Under the pieces are notes generated by a model, which had not been told where the DNA came from, did no database searches, and saw only the letters and a program-made list of their open reading frames with translations. A stretch of DNA of 64,000 nt from Draconibacterium orientale (lineage in GTDB: Bacteria; Bacteroidota; Bacteroidia; Bacteroidales; Prolixibacteraceae): the NCBI RefSeq assembly GCF_000626635.1, contig NZ_CP007451.1, positions 1,488,001 to 1,552,000 on the forward strand. Direction: 5' to 3'. The position numbers were made by a program, and so were the translations under genes. Positions 44,562 to 52,095 of the stretch are shown here, piece by piece (position 1 is the stretch's first letter; every line of letters starts with the position of its first letter).

Positions 44562-44635
44562 TGGGCCCACCTGGGCTTGAACCAGGGACCCCCTGATTAT
44601 GAGTCAGGTGCTCTAACCAACTGAGCTATAGGCCC
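44562..44635 (-). tRNA. tRNA with CAT anticodon (elongator Met, or Ile with lysidine)
   Basis: A complete cloverleaf: acceptor GGGCCTA with TGGGCCC, D arm AGCTCAGTTGGTTAGAGC, anticodon arm CCTGA-CTCATAA-TCAGG, variable GGGTC, T arm CCTGG-TTCAAGC-CCAGG, discriminator A. CCA is not encoded. CAT can be methionine or, after lysidine modification, isoleucine. C4-G69 and C5-G68 pairs, which E. coli TilS reads on tRNA-Ile2, are present, but I do not know that the rule holds here. The gene marks the right edge of the island. Confidence 0.92.
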
Positions 44636-44677
44636 TAAATATCTTAGTGTTCAATATTTCAAATTGTGTTCCGTGCT

Positions 44678-44791
44678 GGTGCTCTAACCAATACCGAAAA
44701 GCTCAAAATCTTATTTTGTTAGCTTTTCGGGCATCCTCGATAAACGATGAAATTGAAAATTTCTGGTTTATCGGGACTGAGCTATAGGCCC
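44678..44791 (-). pseudogene. Second copy of the tRNA 5' half, split by an 85-bp hairpin insert
   Basis: GGTGCTCTAACCAA (44678-44691) and CTGAGCTATAGGCCC (44777-44791) are exactly the 5' half of the neighbouring tRNA (44608-44635), but 85 bp lie between them. The insert holds two hairpins: CCGAAAAGCT with AGCTTTTCGG (44694-44730) and CGATAAAC with GTTTATCG (44738-44774). The anticodon and 3' half are absent, so no tRNA can be made. Confidence 0.8.
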
Positions 44792-44887
44792 GGAGCGAAA
44801 ATGTACTATTACATACGATTTTCGGGGTGCAAGTTTACGAATTTGCACGAATATACGCAAGCATTTCCTAAAAATTAGCTAAACAAA

Positions 44888-44914
44888 AAGGTGCCTGCTT
44901 TCGCAGACACCTTT
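44888..44914 (-). terminator. Terminator of the oxidoreductase gene
   Basis: AAGGTG-CTGC pairs with GCAG-CACCTT across a 4-nt loop and runs into TTTTTG when read leftwards. Confidence 0.8.
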
Positions 44915-44936
44915 CGCATATCTTCTAAAACTGAAT

Positions 44937-46427
44937 TTAGGCAGGCATATCAGGTAAACTCCAAGGCTTACGGTAAGTATGCTTGATCAATTCAGCTGCA
45001 AATTCTTTTGCAGAAACAGGATCGGTCCACGTTTTCTTGAACGTTGGGTGACCATCGTGAATTTCAAAACCATCTTTAATAACAGTTCTGATTTCTTCAC
45101 TGTCGGTAAGGTTGGTGAATTCCATGTTTTCGCCATCCCAATCCAGTTCTTTGTTCAGCGACTGTAAACGAACGCCAAGAACACCCATTACAACCATTTC
45201 GTTAAATGGTCCTGCTTCTTTAAAGTCTGATGCAGTAGGAACACGGTTTTCAGCACTTTCTTTACATGCACGTACCCAATCCATTTCGTGGCTGGTTTCT
45301 ACACGGCGACGGAATTTCGGAGAATCAGGTGTGCGACCCGACAATAACCATGGGTTTACACCGTAACATCCGCAAATAAGTTTGTCTTTTGTTCCGTGGA
45401 AAATTACGCCACCACCCTGGTCGTTCGGATTTTTACCATCTGGCCATCCTTCAGGAAGCATTGGCTTAATTCCACCATCGTACCAATGTACATCAACTTG
45501 AGGAAGCGTGTTTTTCTTCAAGCCTTTCCATGGTTTCTCGGCACTTGCCTTACGCTCTGGGTAAGTCAGTTTTACCGACTGGGCAGTAGGAGCACAGTCT
45601 TGTAACAGTAATGTTGAGTTTCCTTGAGTATGAATAGGATAACCTAAATCAAGCCCAACAAATACCGGGTGAAGAATATGGCAAGCCATATCGCCAAGAG
45701 CACCAGTACCATAATCCCACCAGCCACGCCAGTTCCAAGGGTGATAAACCTGGTTGAACGGACGCATTTTTGCAGGACCGGTAAACAAATCCCAATCCAG
45801 TGTTTCCGGAACCCAGTCGCCTCTTTCCGGAGTATTTAAACCCTGAGGCCAGATAGGACGGTCGGTAAATGCTTCCACTTTTGTTACTTCACCAATTTCG
45901 CCGTTAGCCAACCATTCGGTGGTAAGGTTTACACCTTCGCCCGATGATCCCTGGTTACCCATCGATGTGGCCACTTTGTACTTATCGGCCAGTTTTGTAA
46001 GTAAGCGAGATTCGTAAACGGAGTGAGTCAGTGGCTTTTGCACATAAACGTGCTTACCCATGGTAATGGCATGGGCTGCAACAATGGCGTGTGTGTGGTC
46101 GGCAGTTGCAACAACTACACCATCAATGCTGTCACCCAGCTCGTCATACATTTTCCGCCAGTCTTTGTACTTTTTGGCACCCGAGTAGCGTTGAAATACA
46201 GGAGCTGAGTACTTCCAGTCAACATCACATAAACCAACGATGTTTTCAGATTCCAGGTTTTTTAAGTTAGCAAAACCCATACCTCCAACACCAACACCGG
46301 CAATGTTAAGCTTGTCGCTTGGTGCTTTATGACCAAGGCCTGCTACTGCGTGGCGCGGAACAATTGTAAATCCTGCAGCGGCTGCTGCTGTTGTGCCAAG
46401 AAATGCTCTTCTTGATACAGATGTCAT
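44937..46427 (-). CDS. Tat-exported Gfo/Idh/MocA-family oxidoreductase
   Basis: A periplasmic NAD(P)-dependent sugar or cyclitol oxidoreductase of about 496 residues. An ATG at 46445 is in frame, but GGAGG lies just upstream of the ATG at 46427, which I prefer. The protein then starts MTSVSRRAFLGTTAAAAAG, a twin-arginine signal. The Rossmann motif is IAGVGVGGMGFANL. ADHTHAIVAAHAITMGKHVYVQKPLTHS carries the EKP-like QKP motif and is followed by the GNQGSSGEG loop. A C-terminal GFO_IDH_MocA domain completes it. Relatives act on glycosides, for example through 3-keto intermediates. It is a single gene with its own terminator. Confidence 0.88.
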   Translation of the reverse strand: MTSVSRRAFLGTTAAAAAGFTIVPRHAVAGLGHKAPSDKLNIAGVGVGGMGFANLKNLESENIVGLCDVDWKYSAPVFQRYSGAKKYKDWRKMYDELGDSIDGVVVATADHTHAIVAAHAITMGKHVYVQKPLTHSVYESRLLTKLADKYKVATSMGNQGSSGEGVNLTTEWLANGEIGEVTKVEAFTDRPIWPQGLNTPERGDWVPETLDWDLFTGPAKMRPFNQVYHPWNWRGWWDYGTGALGDMACHILHPVFVGLDLGYPIHTQGNSTLLLQDCAPTAQSVKLTYPERKASAEKPWKGLKKNTLPQVDVHWYDGGIKPMLPEGWPDGKNPNDQGGGVIFHGTKDKLICGCYGVNPWLLSGRTPDSPKFRRRVETSHEMDWVRACKESAENRVPTASDFKEAGPFNEMVVMGVLGVRLQSLNKELDWDGENMEFTNLTDSEEIRTVIKDGFEIHDGHPTFKKTWTDPVSAKEFAAELIKHTYRKPWSLPDMPA

Positions 46428-46685
46428 TTTTGATTTTTCCTCCATAACAATATTAGTTTTAATCGGATAGGTATTAAATATTCATGAAAATTATTCAAAA
46501 AACGGTTAAATATAGTGATAGTTAAGTGCTTTTCAATAAAGAATGTTGTGAAACAAGCAGAAAAATGTAAATAAAACGCCTCGCAACGAAGTGGTATTTT
46601 CAATTTGCGTAATGAAGAATCTTCAACATCAGTGATTTACTGTTTTTTGTATAGCTTTTGTCTATTTCGCTTCAAAAAAATCAAT

Positions 46686-46716
46686 TTGACACACGCTGTA
46701 TTTCGATTTACATTTG
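46686..46716 (+). promoter_or_regulatory. Promoter of the peroxiredoxin-osmC unit
   Basis: TTG (46686-46688), a 20-bp spacer and TACATTTG (46709-46716) match the Bacteroidetes housekeeping consensus. Transcription should start near 46723, which rules out the in-frame ATG at 46714 and supports 46744. Confidence 0.8.
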
Positions 46717-46743
46717 CCAGTAATCTTTAAAAAAACGAAAATC

Positions 46744-47268
46744 ATGAAATCTGTAGGAGATAAGTTTCCAAAGTTTAAAAAACAAGCTGTATTGGCCGAC
46801 AATCAGATCGGAGAAGTAACATCAGAAGATCATAAAAAGGCAGGCAAGTGGATGGTTATCTACTTTTACCCGAAAGACTTTACTTTTGTGTGCCCAACCG
46901 AAATTGTGGAGTTTAACAACAACCACGCAAAATTTGAAGCGTTAAATGCTGAATTATATGGTGTGTCAACCGATACTGCCGAAGTTCACCTGGCATGGAA
47001 ATCGAACGATCCGCGTTTGGCTAATCTTACTTACCCGTTAATTGAGGACACTTCGAAGTCATTGTGCAAAAAATTGGGTATCTTACAACCTGGAAGCGTT
47101 GCTTACCGAGCTACATTTATTGTCGATCCTGAAGGAAAAATCCAGTGGGTAAACTGTAATAACGATGCTACAGGCCGTAACGTTGCTGAGGTATTAAGAG
47201 CTTTGGAAGCTACGCAGAATCCTGGTTTAACCGGATGTAACTGGCAGCCAGGAGACAATACACTATAG
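46744..47268 (+). CDS. AhpC-type 2-Cys peroxiredoxin
   Basis: A cytoplasmic peroxidase that reduces hydrogen peroxide and organic peroxides. The start at 46744 gives 174 residues beginning MKSVGDKFPKF; an upstream ATG falls in the promoter. The peroxidatic cysteine is C50 in FYPKDFTFVCPTEI. A second cysteine, C165 in GLTGCNWQPGD, is in the resolving position near the C-terminus. It may be recharged by thioredoxin or a disulfide reductase. It is followed 26 bp later by an OsmC gene, forming an oxidative-stress pair under one strong promoter and one terminator. Confidence 0.93.
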   Translation: MKSVGDKFPKFKKQAVLADNQIGEVTSEDHKKAGKWMVIYFYPKDFTFVCPTEIVEFNNNHAKFEALNAELYGVSTDTAEVHLAWKSNDPRLANLTYPLIEDTSKSLCKKLGILQPGSVAYRATFIVDPEGKIQWVNCNNDATGRNVAEVLRALEATQNPGLTGCNWQPGDNTL

Positions 47269-47294
47269 AAAGTAAAACTTAAAATCCAGAAATT

Positions 47295-47720
47295 ATGTCA
47301 GTAAGAAAAGTAAACTCAGTTTGGAACGGAACGCTTAAAGAAGGAAAAGGAAATATGAACATCACCGGTTACAGCGGGCCGTTCACTTTTGCATCGCGTT
47401 TTGAAGAAGGAAAAGGAACCAACCCCGAAGAACTGGTAGGTGCAGCACACTCAGGTTGTTACTCCATGTTTTTGGCAGCATTAATCAGCGGCGAAGGATT
47501 AACTCCTGAAAGCGTTGAAACAGAAGCAGCCGTTACATTGGGGCAGTTGGATGGCGGACCGGCCATTACCAACATTAAATTAACCAACGTAACAAAATGC
47601 GAAGGTTTGTCGCAAGAGAAATTTGACGAACTGGCAGCTGCAGCTAAAGCAAAATGCCCGATTTCGCGCTTGTATGCCGGCGGCACTGCCGAAATTGAAT
47701 TAGACGCAAAATTGGCTTAA
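47295..47720 (+). CDS. OsmC-family organic hydroperoxide reductase
   Basis: A 141-residue OsmC/Ohr-type peroxidase. The active site cysteines are C55 in GAAHSGCYSMF and C121 in AKCPISRLY, and the substrate-binding R35 is in TFASRFEEGKG. The GTNPEELVGAAH segment is the OsmC rather than Ohr form. It reduces lipid and organic peroxides with help from lipoylated or thioredoxin-type partners. It is co-transcribed with the AhpC-type gene and followed by a terminator. Confidence 0.93.
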   Translation: MSVRKVNSVWNGTLKEGKGNMNITGYSGPFTFASRFEEGKGTNPEELVGAAHSGCYSMFLAALISGEGLTPESVETEAAVTLGQLDGGPAITNIKLTNVTKCEGLSQEKFDELAAAAKAKCPISRLYAGGTAEIELDAKLA

Positions 47721-47747
47721 GAAGAGAAAGTTATAATTGCATATAGG

Positions 47748-47775
47748 AAGGAGTCAGAGATGGCTCCTTTTTTTG
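47748..47775 (+). terminator. Terminator after osmC
   Basis: AAGGAG-CA pairs with TG-CTCCTT around GAGA (one mismatch), followed by TTTTTTTG. Confidence 0.85.
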
Positions 47776-47873
47776 TTCTCGTTTGTTAAGCACTTTAATT
47801 TCGAAAGACTACCTGTAAATTTTGGATATATTGAGAATGACATGGTTCTCTTTTACCTTTTTGGCTGTCGCCA

Positions 47874-47970
47874 TTTCCCCTCACGAGGGGAAACATCGGC
47901 AAGGCTGGGCAGGAAGCCATGATGTTAAGCTGAAAGAGTTTTCAGCGCTCGCTCCCCTTTTGAGGGGAGC
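47874..47970. repeat. Cluster of GC-rich intergenic hairpins
   Basis: TTTCCCCT with AGGGGAAA (47874-47893) and GCTCCCCT with AGGGGAGC (47951-47970) are perfect hairpins in the otherwise empty stretch 47776-48043; a weaker CTCCC/GGGAG pair follows. No coding sequence is seen. They could act as terminators for the converging genes or be dispersed repeats. Confidence 0.5.
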
Positions 47971-48043
47971 TCCCGGCAGGGAGAGGGGTAGATAGAAATT
48001 CTTCTTCAGGCTTCTGCCTTCCGTCTTTCATCCAATTCTTAAC

Positions 48044-48796
48044 CTATTTATCCATCCACTTTTTAAAACCCGAAACCTTATCGCGGCTAACGATAATAGC
48101 TTCATCGAGCTCGGCGGCCAGTTTTAGTTTTAGCCGGGTAGAGGAGTAGCCCACAATTTCGTTAATGCAGTTAATGTTTACCAGGTAATTACGGCTAATG
48201 CGGAAAAACTGATCGGGATCGACCATTTTTTGAAGCTGATCCAACGAAAAGTCGAGGTCGTAGGTTTTGCCTTCCAGGCTTTTTATAAATGTACTGCGTT
48301 CCTGCACAAAAAAGCAACAGATTTTACTCACCTGGATGGATTGAAAGCGGTTGCCGATTTTAATAAAGAACCGCGACTTGTAGGTTCTCGACAACTGCTC
48401 GAGTACTTTTGCCACTTTGTCTTCCAGCAACTGGTGCTGGCTGTACAACTCCTTATATTTTCCCAAAGCCGAACGCAGAGCTTCCAGCTCGATGGGTTTT
48501 AGCAGGTAATCAATGCTGTTTACTTTAAAGGCGCGAATGGCGTACTCGTCAAAAGCAGTGGTGAAAATGATCGGGGCTTTAATTTCCAGCTCATCAAAAA
48601 CTTCGAACGAAAGGCCTTCGTCGAGCTGAATGTCCATAAAAACCAAATCAGGAGCAGGATGTTCAGCAAACCAGTTCACCGCTTCTTCCACCGATTCCAA
48701 CACTGCAAGCACTTCCGCTTCCGGAGCAATGGTGTTTAACTGCTGCATCAGTTTTTCGGCAGCAAGGTGCTCGTCTTCAACAATTACTACCTTCAT
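48044..48796 (-). CDS. LytTR-family response regulator
   Basis: A 250-residue regulator. The receiver has ED at 7-8, phospho-acceptor D55 (LVFMDIQLDEG), T/A around FTTAFDEYAI and the K in YLLKPIEL. The C-terminal LytTR domain (about residues 145-245) has FFIKIGNRFQSI, CCFFVQERSTFIKS, RISRNYLVNINCINEI and VSRDKVSGFKKWM. It binds paired direct repeats on DNA as a dimer. Its ATG overlaps the stop of the LytS-type kinase gene, which is broken, so the regulator may now be uncoupled from its signal or take phosphate from another kinase. Confidence 0.93.
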   Translation of the reverse strand: MKVVIVEDEHLAAEKLMQQLNTIAPEAEVLAVLESVEEAVNWFAEHPAPDLVFMDIQLDEGLSFEVFDELEIKAPIIFTTAFDEYAIRAFKVNSIDYLLKPIELEALRSALGKYKELYSQHQLLEDKVAKVLEQLSRTYKSRFFIKIGNRFQSIQVSKICCFFVQERSTFIKSLEGKTYDLDFSLDQLQKMVDPDQFFRISRNYLVNINCINEIVGYSSTRLKLKLAAELDEAIIVSRDKVSGFKKWMDK

Positions 48797-49849
48797 TTGC
48801 CTAAGTCGTTAAGTTTTAAAGGCACTTTCACAATAAATTCATCAGCCGTTTCCTGTGTTTCCACTTCGCGGTTCAGAATGAGCTTGCAACGTTCGTTCAG
48901 GTTTTTTAACCCGATTTTCGATGAGGCGGCCAGTTGCATGCGTTGACGAAGATCGTTGCGCACCACCAGTTTATCCATACCTTCAAAATGAATGGTGATC
49001 AGTAAAGGCTCTTTGCGTGTGGCAACATTGTGTTTTATGGCGTTTTCGACCAGCATTTGCAGCGACACGGGGATGATCCTCGCATTTCCTGTTTCTTCGA
49101 AATCAATTTTGAGTTCGATCTTCTCGCCGTCGCGAATTTTTTACAGGTAAAAAAAGTCTTTTACAAATTCCATTTCGGCAGCCAGCGGAACGAGGTCTTT
49201 CTCTTGATTCTCCAACACGTAGCGGTAACGGCTGAAAGCTTGTGAATAAATTTATCCGACAACGCAGGATTAGAACTTACCAGCGACGACAAGGTGTTTA
49301 AACTGTTGAACAGAAAATGCGGATTCACCTGCGTTTTCAGTGTCTCGTACTGAAAAATAAGCTTCTCTTCCTTTAGTTTCTGCATCCGTTTTACGGTGTC
49401 GGCCCATTGCGTGTAGAAAAAGAAAAGGGCACCAAGGGCAAAACCAATTCCGGCAGCGGTTAAAAACGACCGCAATTCTGCATGCATAAGGCTGGGGATA
49501 AACTCCGAAAATGGTGCTCCGCCCCGCCAGAAATGCCAGGCGAAAAGGGCAAGGAACAATGCTGAAGCAATAAGCAGTACCGTAAAGTAAAAAAGTACCA
49601 GCCGGATGATGGTTTTCCTTATGGCTCCGGGAGCATCAGGATCGACCGACTTAAAAAAACGATTACCCAGGTACATGAACAGTTCCAGCTGGATAAAGGT
49701 TAAAAGTAGCATGTTCCAGATACCGGGGTGCAAGATGCGTTGAAAAAGCACCAGGCTAAAAGCGATGCTGATGGCTATAGCGCCTGCCAGAATGGCCAGG
49801 TGCCTGAGCACTTGTTTTTTACTTGTTTATGTAGTTGAAAGTTTGCCAT
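48793..49849 (-). pseudogene. Broken LytS/YehU-type sensor histidine kinase
   Basis: Three lesions interrupt one otherwise recognisable kinase. From ATG 49849 the frame starts MANFQLHKQVK and shifts in an A run at 49815-49820. The membrane part (four TM segments) and the His_kinase motif VNPHFLFNSLNTLSSLV follow. A one-base loss near 49225 breaks the reading after KLSAV, where YRYVLENQEKDLVPL continues in the next frame. A TAA at 49141-49143 then replaces a glutamine codon in FFYLQKIRDGEKIEL. The ATPase part (QMLVENAIKHN) remains to the stop at 48793. A draft-quality sequence could explain indels, but the nonsense codon argues for real decay. Confidence 0.88.
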
Positions 49850-50077
49850 GGTTTTCGTTTATGAAGATAGTAAAAAACTGTTTCTGAAAAACCCGTTGTA
49901 AGGCAGCCGATTCATTACGACCGGCCGCCTGTAATCTCAATAATCAGATCAAAATAAAAATTGTTTGCATGGTTTTGTTTTTGTTGGTTCAAAGATGAAG
50001 CAAACACTGTTCTTCTGAAAAAAAGAATGGCTGAATGGGGAAATTTTGGGTACGAGTGGGAAAGAGAAAGTCACTAG

Positions 50078-50128
50078 CCACTGGTCACTGGTCACTGGTT
50101 GTGGCTCCTAATGACTAATGACCAGTGG
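50078..50128. repeat. Inverted repeat with CACTGGT tandem units
   Basis: CCACTGGTCA (50078-50087) and TGACCAGTGG (50119-50128) are a perfect inverted pair; CACTGGT is repeated in tandem after the first. The word TGACCAGTGG returns at 51699-51708, on the other side of the two lipoprotein genes. The rest of 49850-50231 shows no gene. Confidence 0.6.
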
Positions 50129-50231
50129 TAAGTTAACCTGTTGCTAAACATAAGCTCACAACCCACCATTAGCGCAACCTTTTTCTACTTTTAATCATCT
50201 AAAAATCAAAAGTATATTAAACCACTGCCAA

Positions 50232-51164
50232 ATGAAAACAATAGCCGCAAATTACATTTCCTTATTTTTTCTGCTGGTGCTGTTCTTTGCTGCAGGTTGC
50301 CACAAAGAAGATGATCTGAATGAAGACGAAATTGAAATCAAAAAAAATCTTACCGATGGATTTTGTATGACCTCAAACGGCGAGGTTGTTTTAACGCATA
50401 ATGATTTTGAATACTACGATTATTCCGCTCATCTGATTTATTTAAAAGATAATATGTCGTTTGTTGAGGTTTTTGAAAACCTTGGGGAATTCACCGTTCT
50501 TGCAAATGAAGAGGAAATTTACAGTGGGGAAACCTGGCCCCTTTATTTGTCGTCCTCACCTCACGGTCCGATAATTGGGACACACCCATCTTTTTATAGC
50601 GACAATATTGTACCTATTGGATTAATGCCCTACCTCGATAGCCTGGGTAATTTTTTGCCCGACCCACGCGAAGATGAAAGAATTGTTGATGCGCTAAAGA
50701 AGTACAATCAGTTTCATGCCGGGTTGAGTTGTGAAATCACATCGGTTGATTATGTATCGTCAACGAACGTAATAGTTAAACTGCTGCTAAAAAATAACGA
50801 CGATTTCAACTATTACTATATCGATCCAGAAAAAACCGGAATTGGCCTGTTTCACTATTTTACAAATGGATTATTCATCAGGGATTTCAGTGCTTACGAG
50901 ATGTATGGTTCTAAAACTGAGGTCGTTTCGGCCGATCCCTGGAATAGCTGGGATTTGGATTGGTTATCGGTAATTAATGGAAACGAGAGCAAAGAAATTA
51001 CAATTGCCTATAGCCATTTTGAAGCTGTACCACCAGGGCAATACAAAGCTACTTTCGAGTTTCCCGGGCTAAGTTTTCAGGTGAGTAAAGCAGAAATTAA
51101 TCAGGATAATGGCCTGATTTGGTTGGGCAGCCTGAAAATACAAAAGGATATTACTATTGAGTAA
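50232..51164 (+). CDS. Lipoprotein of unknown function
   Basis: A 310-residue protein starting MKTIAANYISLFFLLVLFFA with the lipobox AAGC at 20-23, so membrane anchored outside the cytoplasm. The mature part has no recognisable domain. It is rich in aromatic and acidic residues (NDFEYYDYSAHLIYLKD, NNDDFNYYYIDPEK) and ends in beta-strand-like segments (GQYKATFEFPGLSFQV, GLIWLGSLKIQKDI), resembling immunoglobulin-like folds. The leader and signal peptide, about 80 bp, are nearly identical to those of the next gene (51267), although the mature parts differ. Confidence 0.65.
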   Translation: MKTIAANYISLFFLLVLFFAAGCHKEDDLNEDEIEIKKNLTDGFCMTSNGEVVLTHNDFEYYDYSAHLIYLKDNMSFVEVFENLGEFTVLANEEEIYSGETWPLYLSSSPHGPIIGTHPSFYSDNIVPIGLMPYLDSLGNFLPDPREDERIVDALKKYNQFHAGLSCEITSVDYVSSTNVIVKLLLKNNDDFNYYYIDPEKTGIGLFHYFTNGLFIRDFSAYEMYGSKTEVVSADPWNSWDLDWLSVINGNESKEITIAYSHFEAVPPGQYKATFEFPGLSFQVSKAEINQDNGLIWLGSLKIQKDITIE

Positions 51165-51266
51165 AAAGACCTCGGCTGCAGCTGCTCTAAGATCAATAGC
51201 CCAAAAGTGAGAGGGATTTTATTAGTGTGTAAATAGTGTTAGTAGAAATAATTAAACCACTACCAA

Positions 51267-51677
51267 ATGAAGACAATAGCCACAAATTACAATTCTTTAT
51301 TTTTTCTGCTGGTGTTATTCGTTGCTGCAGGGTGTAACAAAGATGAAAATGAAACACCGCAGCACCTAAGGGGAACATGGATAGAAACGGTACATAAAAC
51401 CGATACGCTGGAATTTAGCGAGTCAGACTTGTTTATACTAAATCGGGGAATGGAAATGCAGGGCGAATACTTATTACCCAAGCCTCATTCTGGCCCATAT
51501 TTCTATGAGATAGAAAGAGATAGCATCCTTTTGATATGGGGATTGTCAAGTTCATCGTACGGTATCAGCTACTATTTCGAATATGATGAACAAAATGAAA
51601 TGATCAGAATCGGGAATTTTTTTGTCGACAGTTTATCTCGTAATAATGAAATACTTGATTTTCTGAGAGTGAACTAG
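51267..51677 (+). CDS. Small lipoprotein, possibly lipocalin-like
   Basis: A 136-residue lipoprotein with signal MKTIATNYNSLFFLLVLFVAA and lipobox cysteine at 23. The mature part begins LRGTWIETVHKTDTLEF and continues with alternating strands (YFYEIERDSILLIWGLSS, YYFEYDEQNEMIRIGNFF), the pattern of short lipocalin-like domains in Bacteroidetes. Function unknown. It follows the 50232 gene by about 100 bp and shares its 5' leader and signal sequence, including ATTAAACCACT-CCAAATGA across the start. Separate promoters are likely. Confidence 0.65.
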   Translation: MKTIATNYNSLFFLLVLFVAAGCNKDENETPQHLRGTWIETVHKTDTLEFSESDLFILNRGMEMQGEYLLPKPHSGPYFYEIERDSILLIWGLSSSSYGISYYFEYDEQNEMIRIGNFFVDSLSRNNEILDFLRVN

Positions 51678-51708
51678 TGACTAGTGACTAGTGACTTATG
51701 ACCAGTGG
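51674..51708. repeat. Tandem CTAGTGA units and TGACCAGTGG word
   Basis: CTAGTGA occurs three times in tandem (51674-51694), overlapping the end of the lipoprotein gene, followed by TGACCAGTGG (51699-51708), which also occurs at 50119-50128. Confidence 0.6.
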
Positions 51709-51725
51709 CCAACCCTCCCAAAAAC

Positions 51726-51760
51726 AGGTAAAACTACCCACCTAAAACCAGGTAATTCTA
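51726..51760 (+). promoter_or_regulatory. Paired direct repeats upstream of the array promoter
   Basis: AGGTAAAACTAC (51726-51737) and AGGTAATTCTAC (51750-51761) share AGGTAA-N2-CTAC, 24 bp apart, with similar AAAC(C) ahead of each. They end next to the -33 TTG at 51764. Paired direct repeats in this position are where LytTR-type or similar activators bind. Confidence 0.5.
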
Positions 51761-51763
51761 CGG

Positions 51764-51794
51764 TTGACATGCATTTAATTATGTTGTAGTTTTG
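51764..51794 (+). promoter_or_regulatory. Promoter of the hairpin array and DUF6261 gene
   Basis: TTG (51764-51766), a 20-bp spacer and TAGTTTTG (51787-51794) match the Bacteroidetes consensus, with the same spacing as the promoter at 46686. Transcription should begin near 51801, so the whole array would be a 5' leader of about 295 nt. Confidence 0.75.
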
Positions 51795-51821
51795 ATTTGT
51801 TTAATATCAAATACCAATAAA

Positions 51822-51902
51822 ATGAATGCCAAAACATCTTTCCGCGATTGCGGAAATCCCAAACGCAACTTCAAACAAGCCATCCGCGCCTGCGGAAAAT
51901 AA
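51822..51902 (+). CDS. Possible 26-residue leader peptide inside the hairpin array
   Basis: ATG at 51822 opens a frame of 26 codons ending TAA at 51900, about 20 nt from the predicted transcript start. It reads MNAKTSFRDCGNPKRNFKQA then IRACGK. It spans array units 1 and 2, so the peptide contains the repeated motif (S/A)(F/I)RxCG(N/K) with a 14-residue period. The later units keep the same frame (FRTNGK, FRNSGN, FRCRGR, FRECGN) but are separated by stops. The palindrome itself forces F-R-x-x-G, so coding is unproven. If translated, the ribosome would open the first two hairpins. Confidence 0.35.
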   Translation: MNAKTSFRDCGNPKRNFKQAIRACGK

Positions 51903-52066
51903 GCGCCAGATTAAAAAGAGCCTTTCCGCACAAACGGAAAGTCAGAACTGAACTCAAAACAAGCTTTCCGCAACTCCGGAAACTCTGAAATGAAATTAAA
52001 ACAAGCTTTCCGTTGCCGCGGAAGGATAGAAATAAATTAAAAACCACGTTTCCGCGAGTGCGGAAA
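51839..52066 (+). repeat. Array of six hairpin units with an exact 42-bp period
   Basis: Units of 18 bp start at 51839, 51881, 51923, 51965, 52007 and 52049. Each is TTTCCG-N6-CGGAAA; unit 2 starts CATCCG and unit 5 ends CGGAAG. The cores are CGATTG, CGCCTG, CACAAA, CAACTC, TTGCCG and CGAGTG. The five linkers are all exactly 24 nt and related to nTCAGAAATGAAATTAAAACAAGC split at will, the end AAAACAAGC being best kept. The array ends 29 bp before the DUF6261 start codon and lies in its predicted leader. Confidence 0.92.
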
Positions 52067-52095
52067 CCAATTAATCACTCTTAAACTAAATAATT

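Noticed and set aside
44562-44635. Firm assignment of the tRNA as methionine
   Set aside because: CAT also serves isoleucine after lysidine modification, and the acceptor pairs could fit TilS recognition, so the amino acid is left open.
48044-49849. Complete LytS-LytT two-component system
   Set aside because: Reading all three frames shows two frameshifts and a stop codon in the kinase.
51839-52066. CRISPR array
   Set aside because: The 42-bp periodicity is tempting, but the repeated part is a short palindrome with a variable centre. The 24-nt linkers resemble each other instead of being unique spacers, and no cas gene is present.
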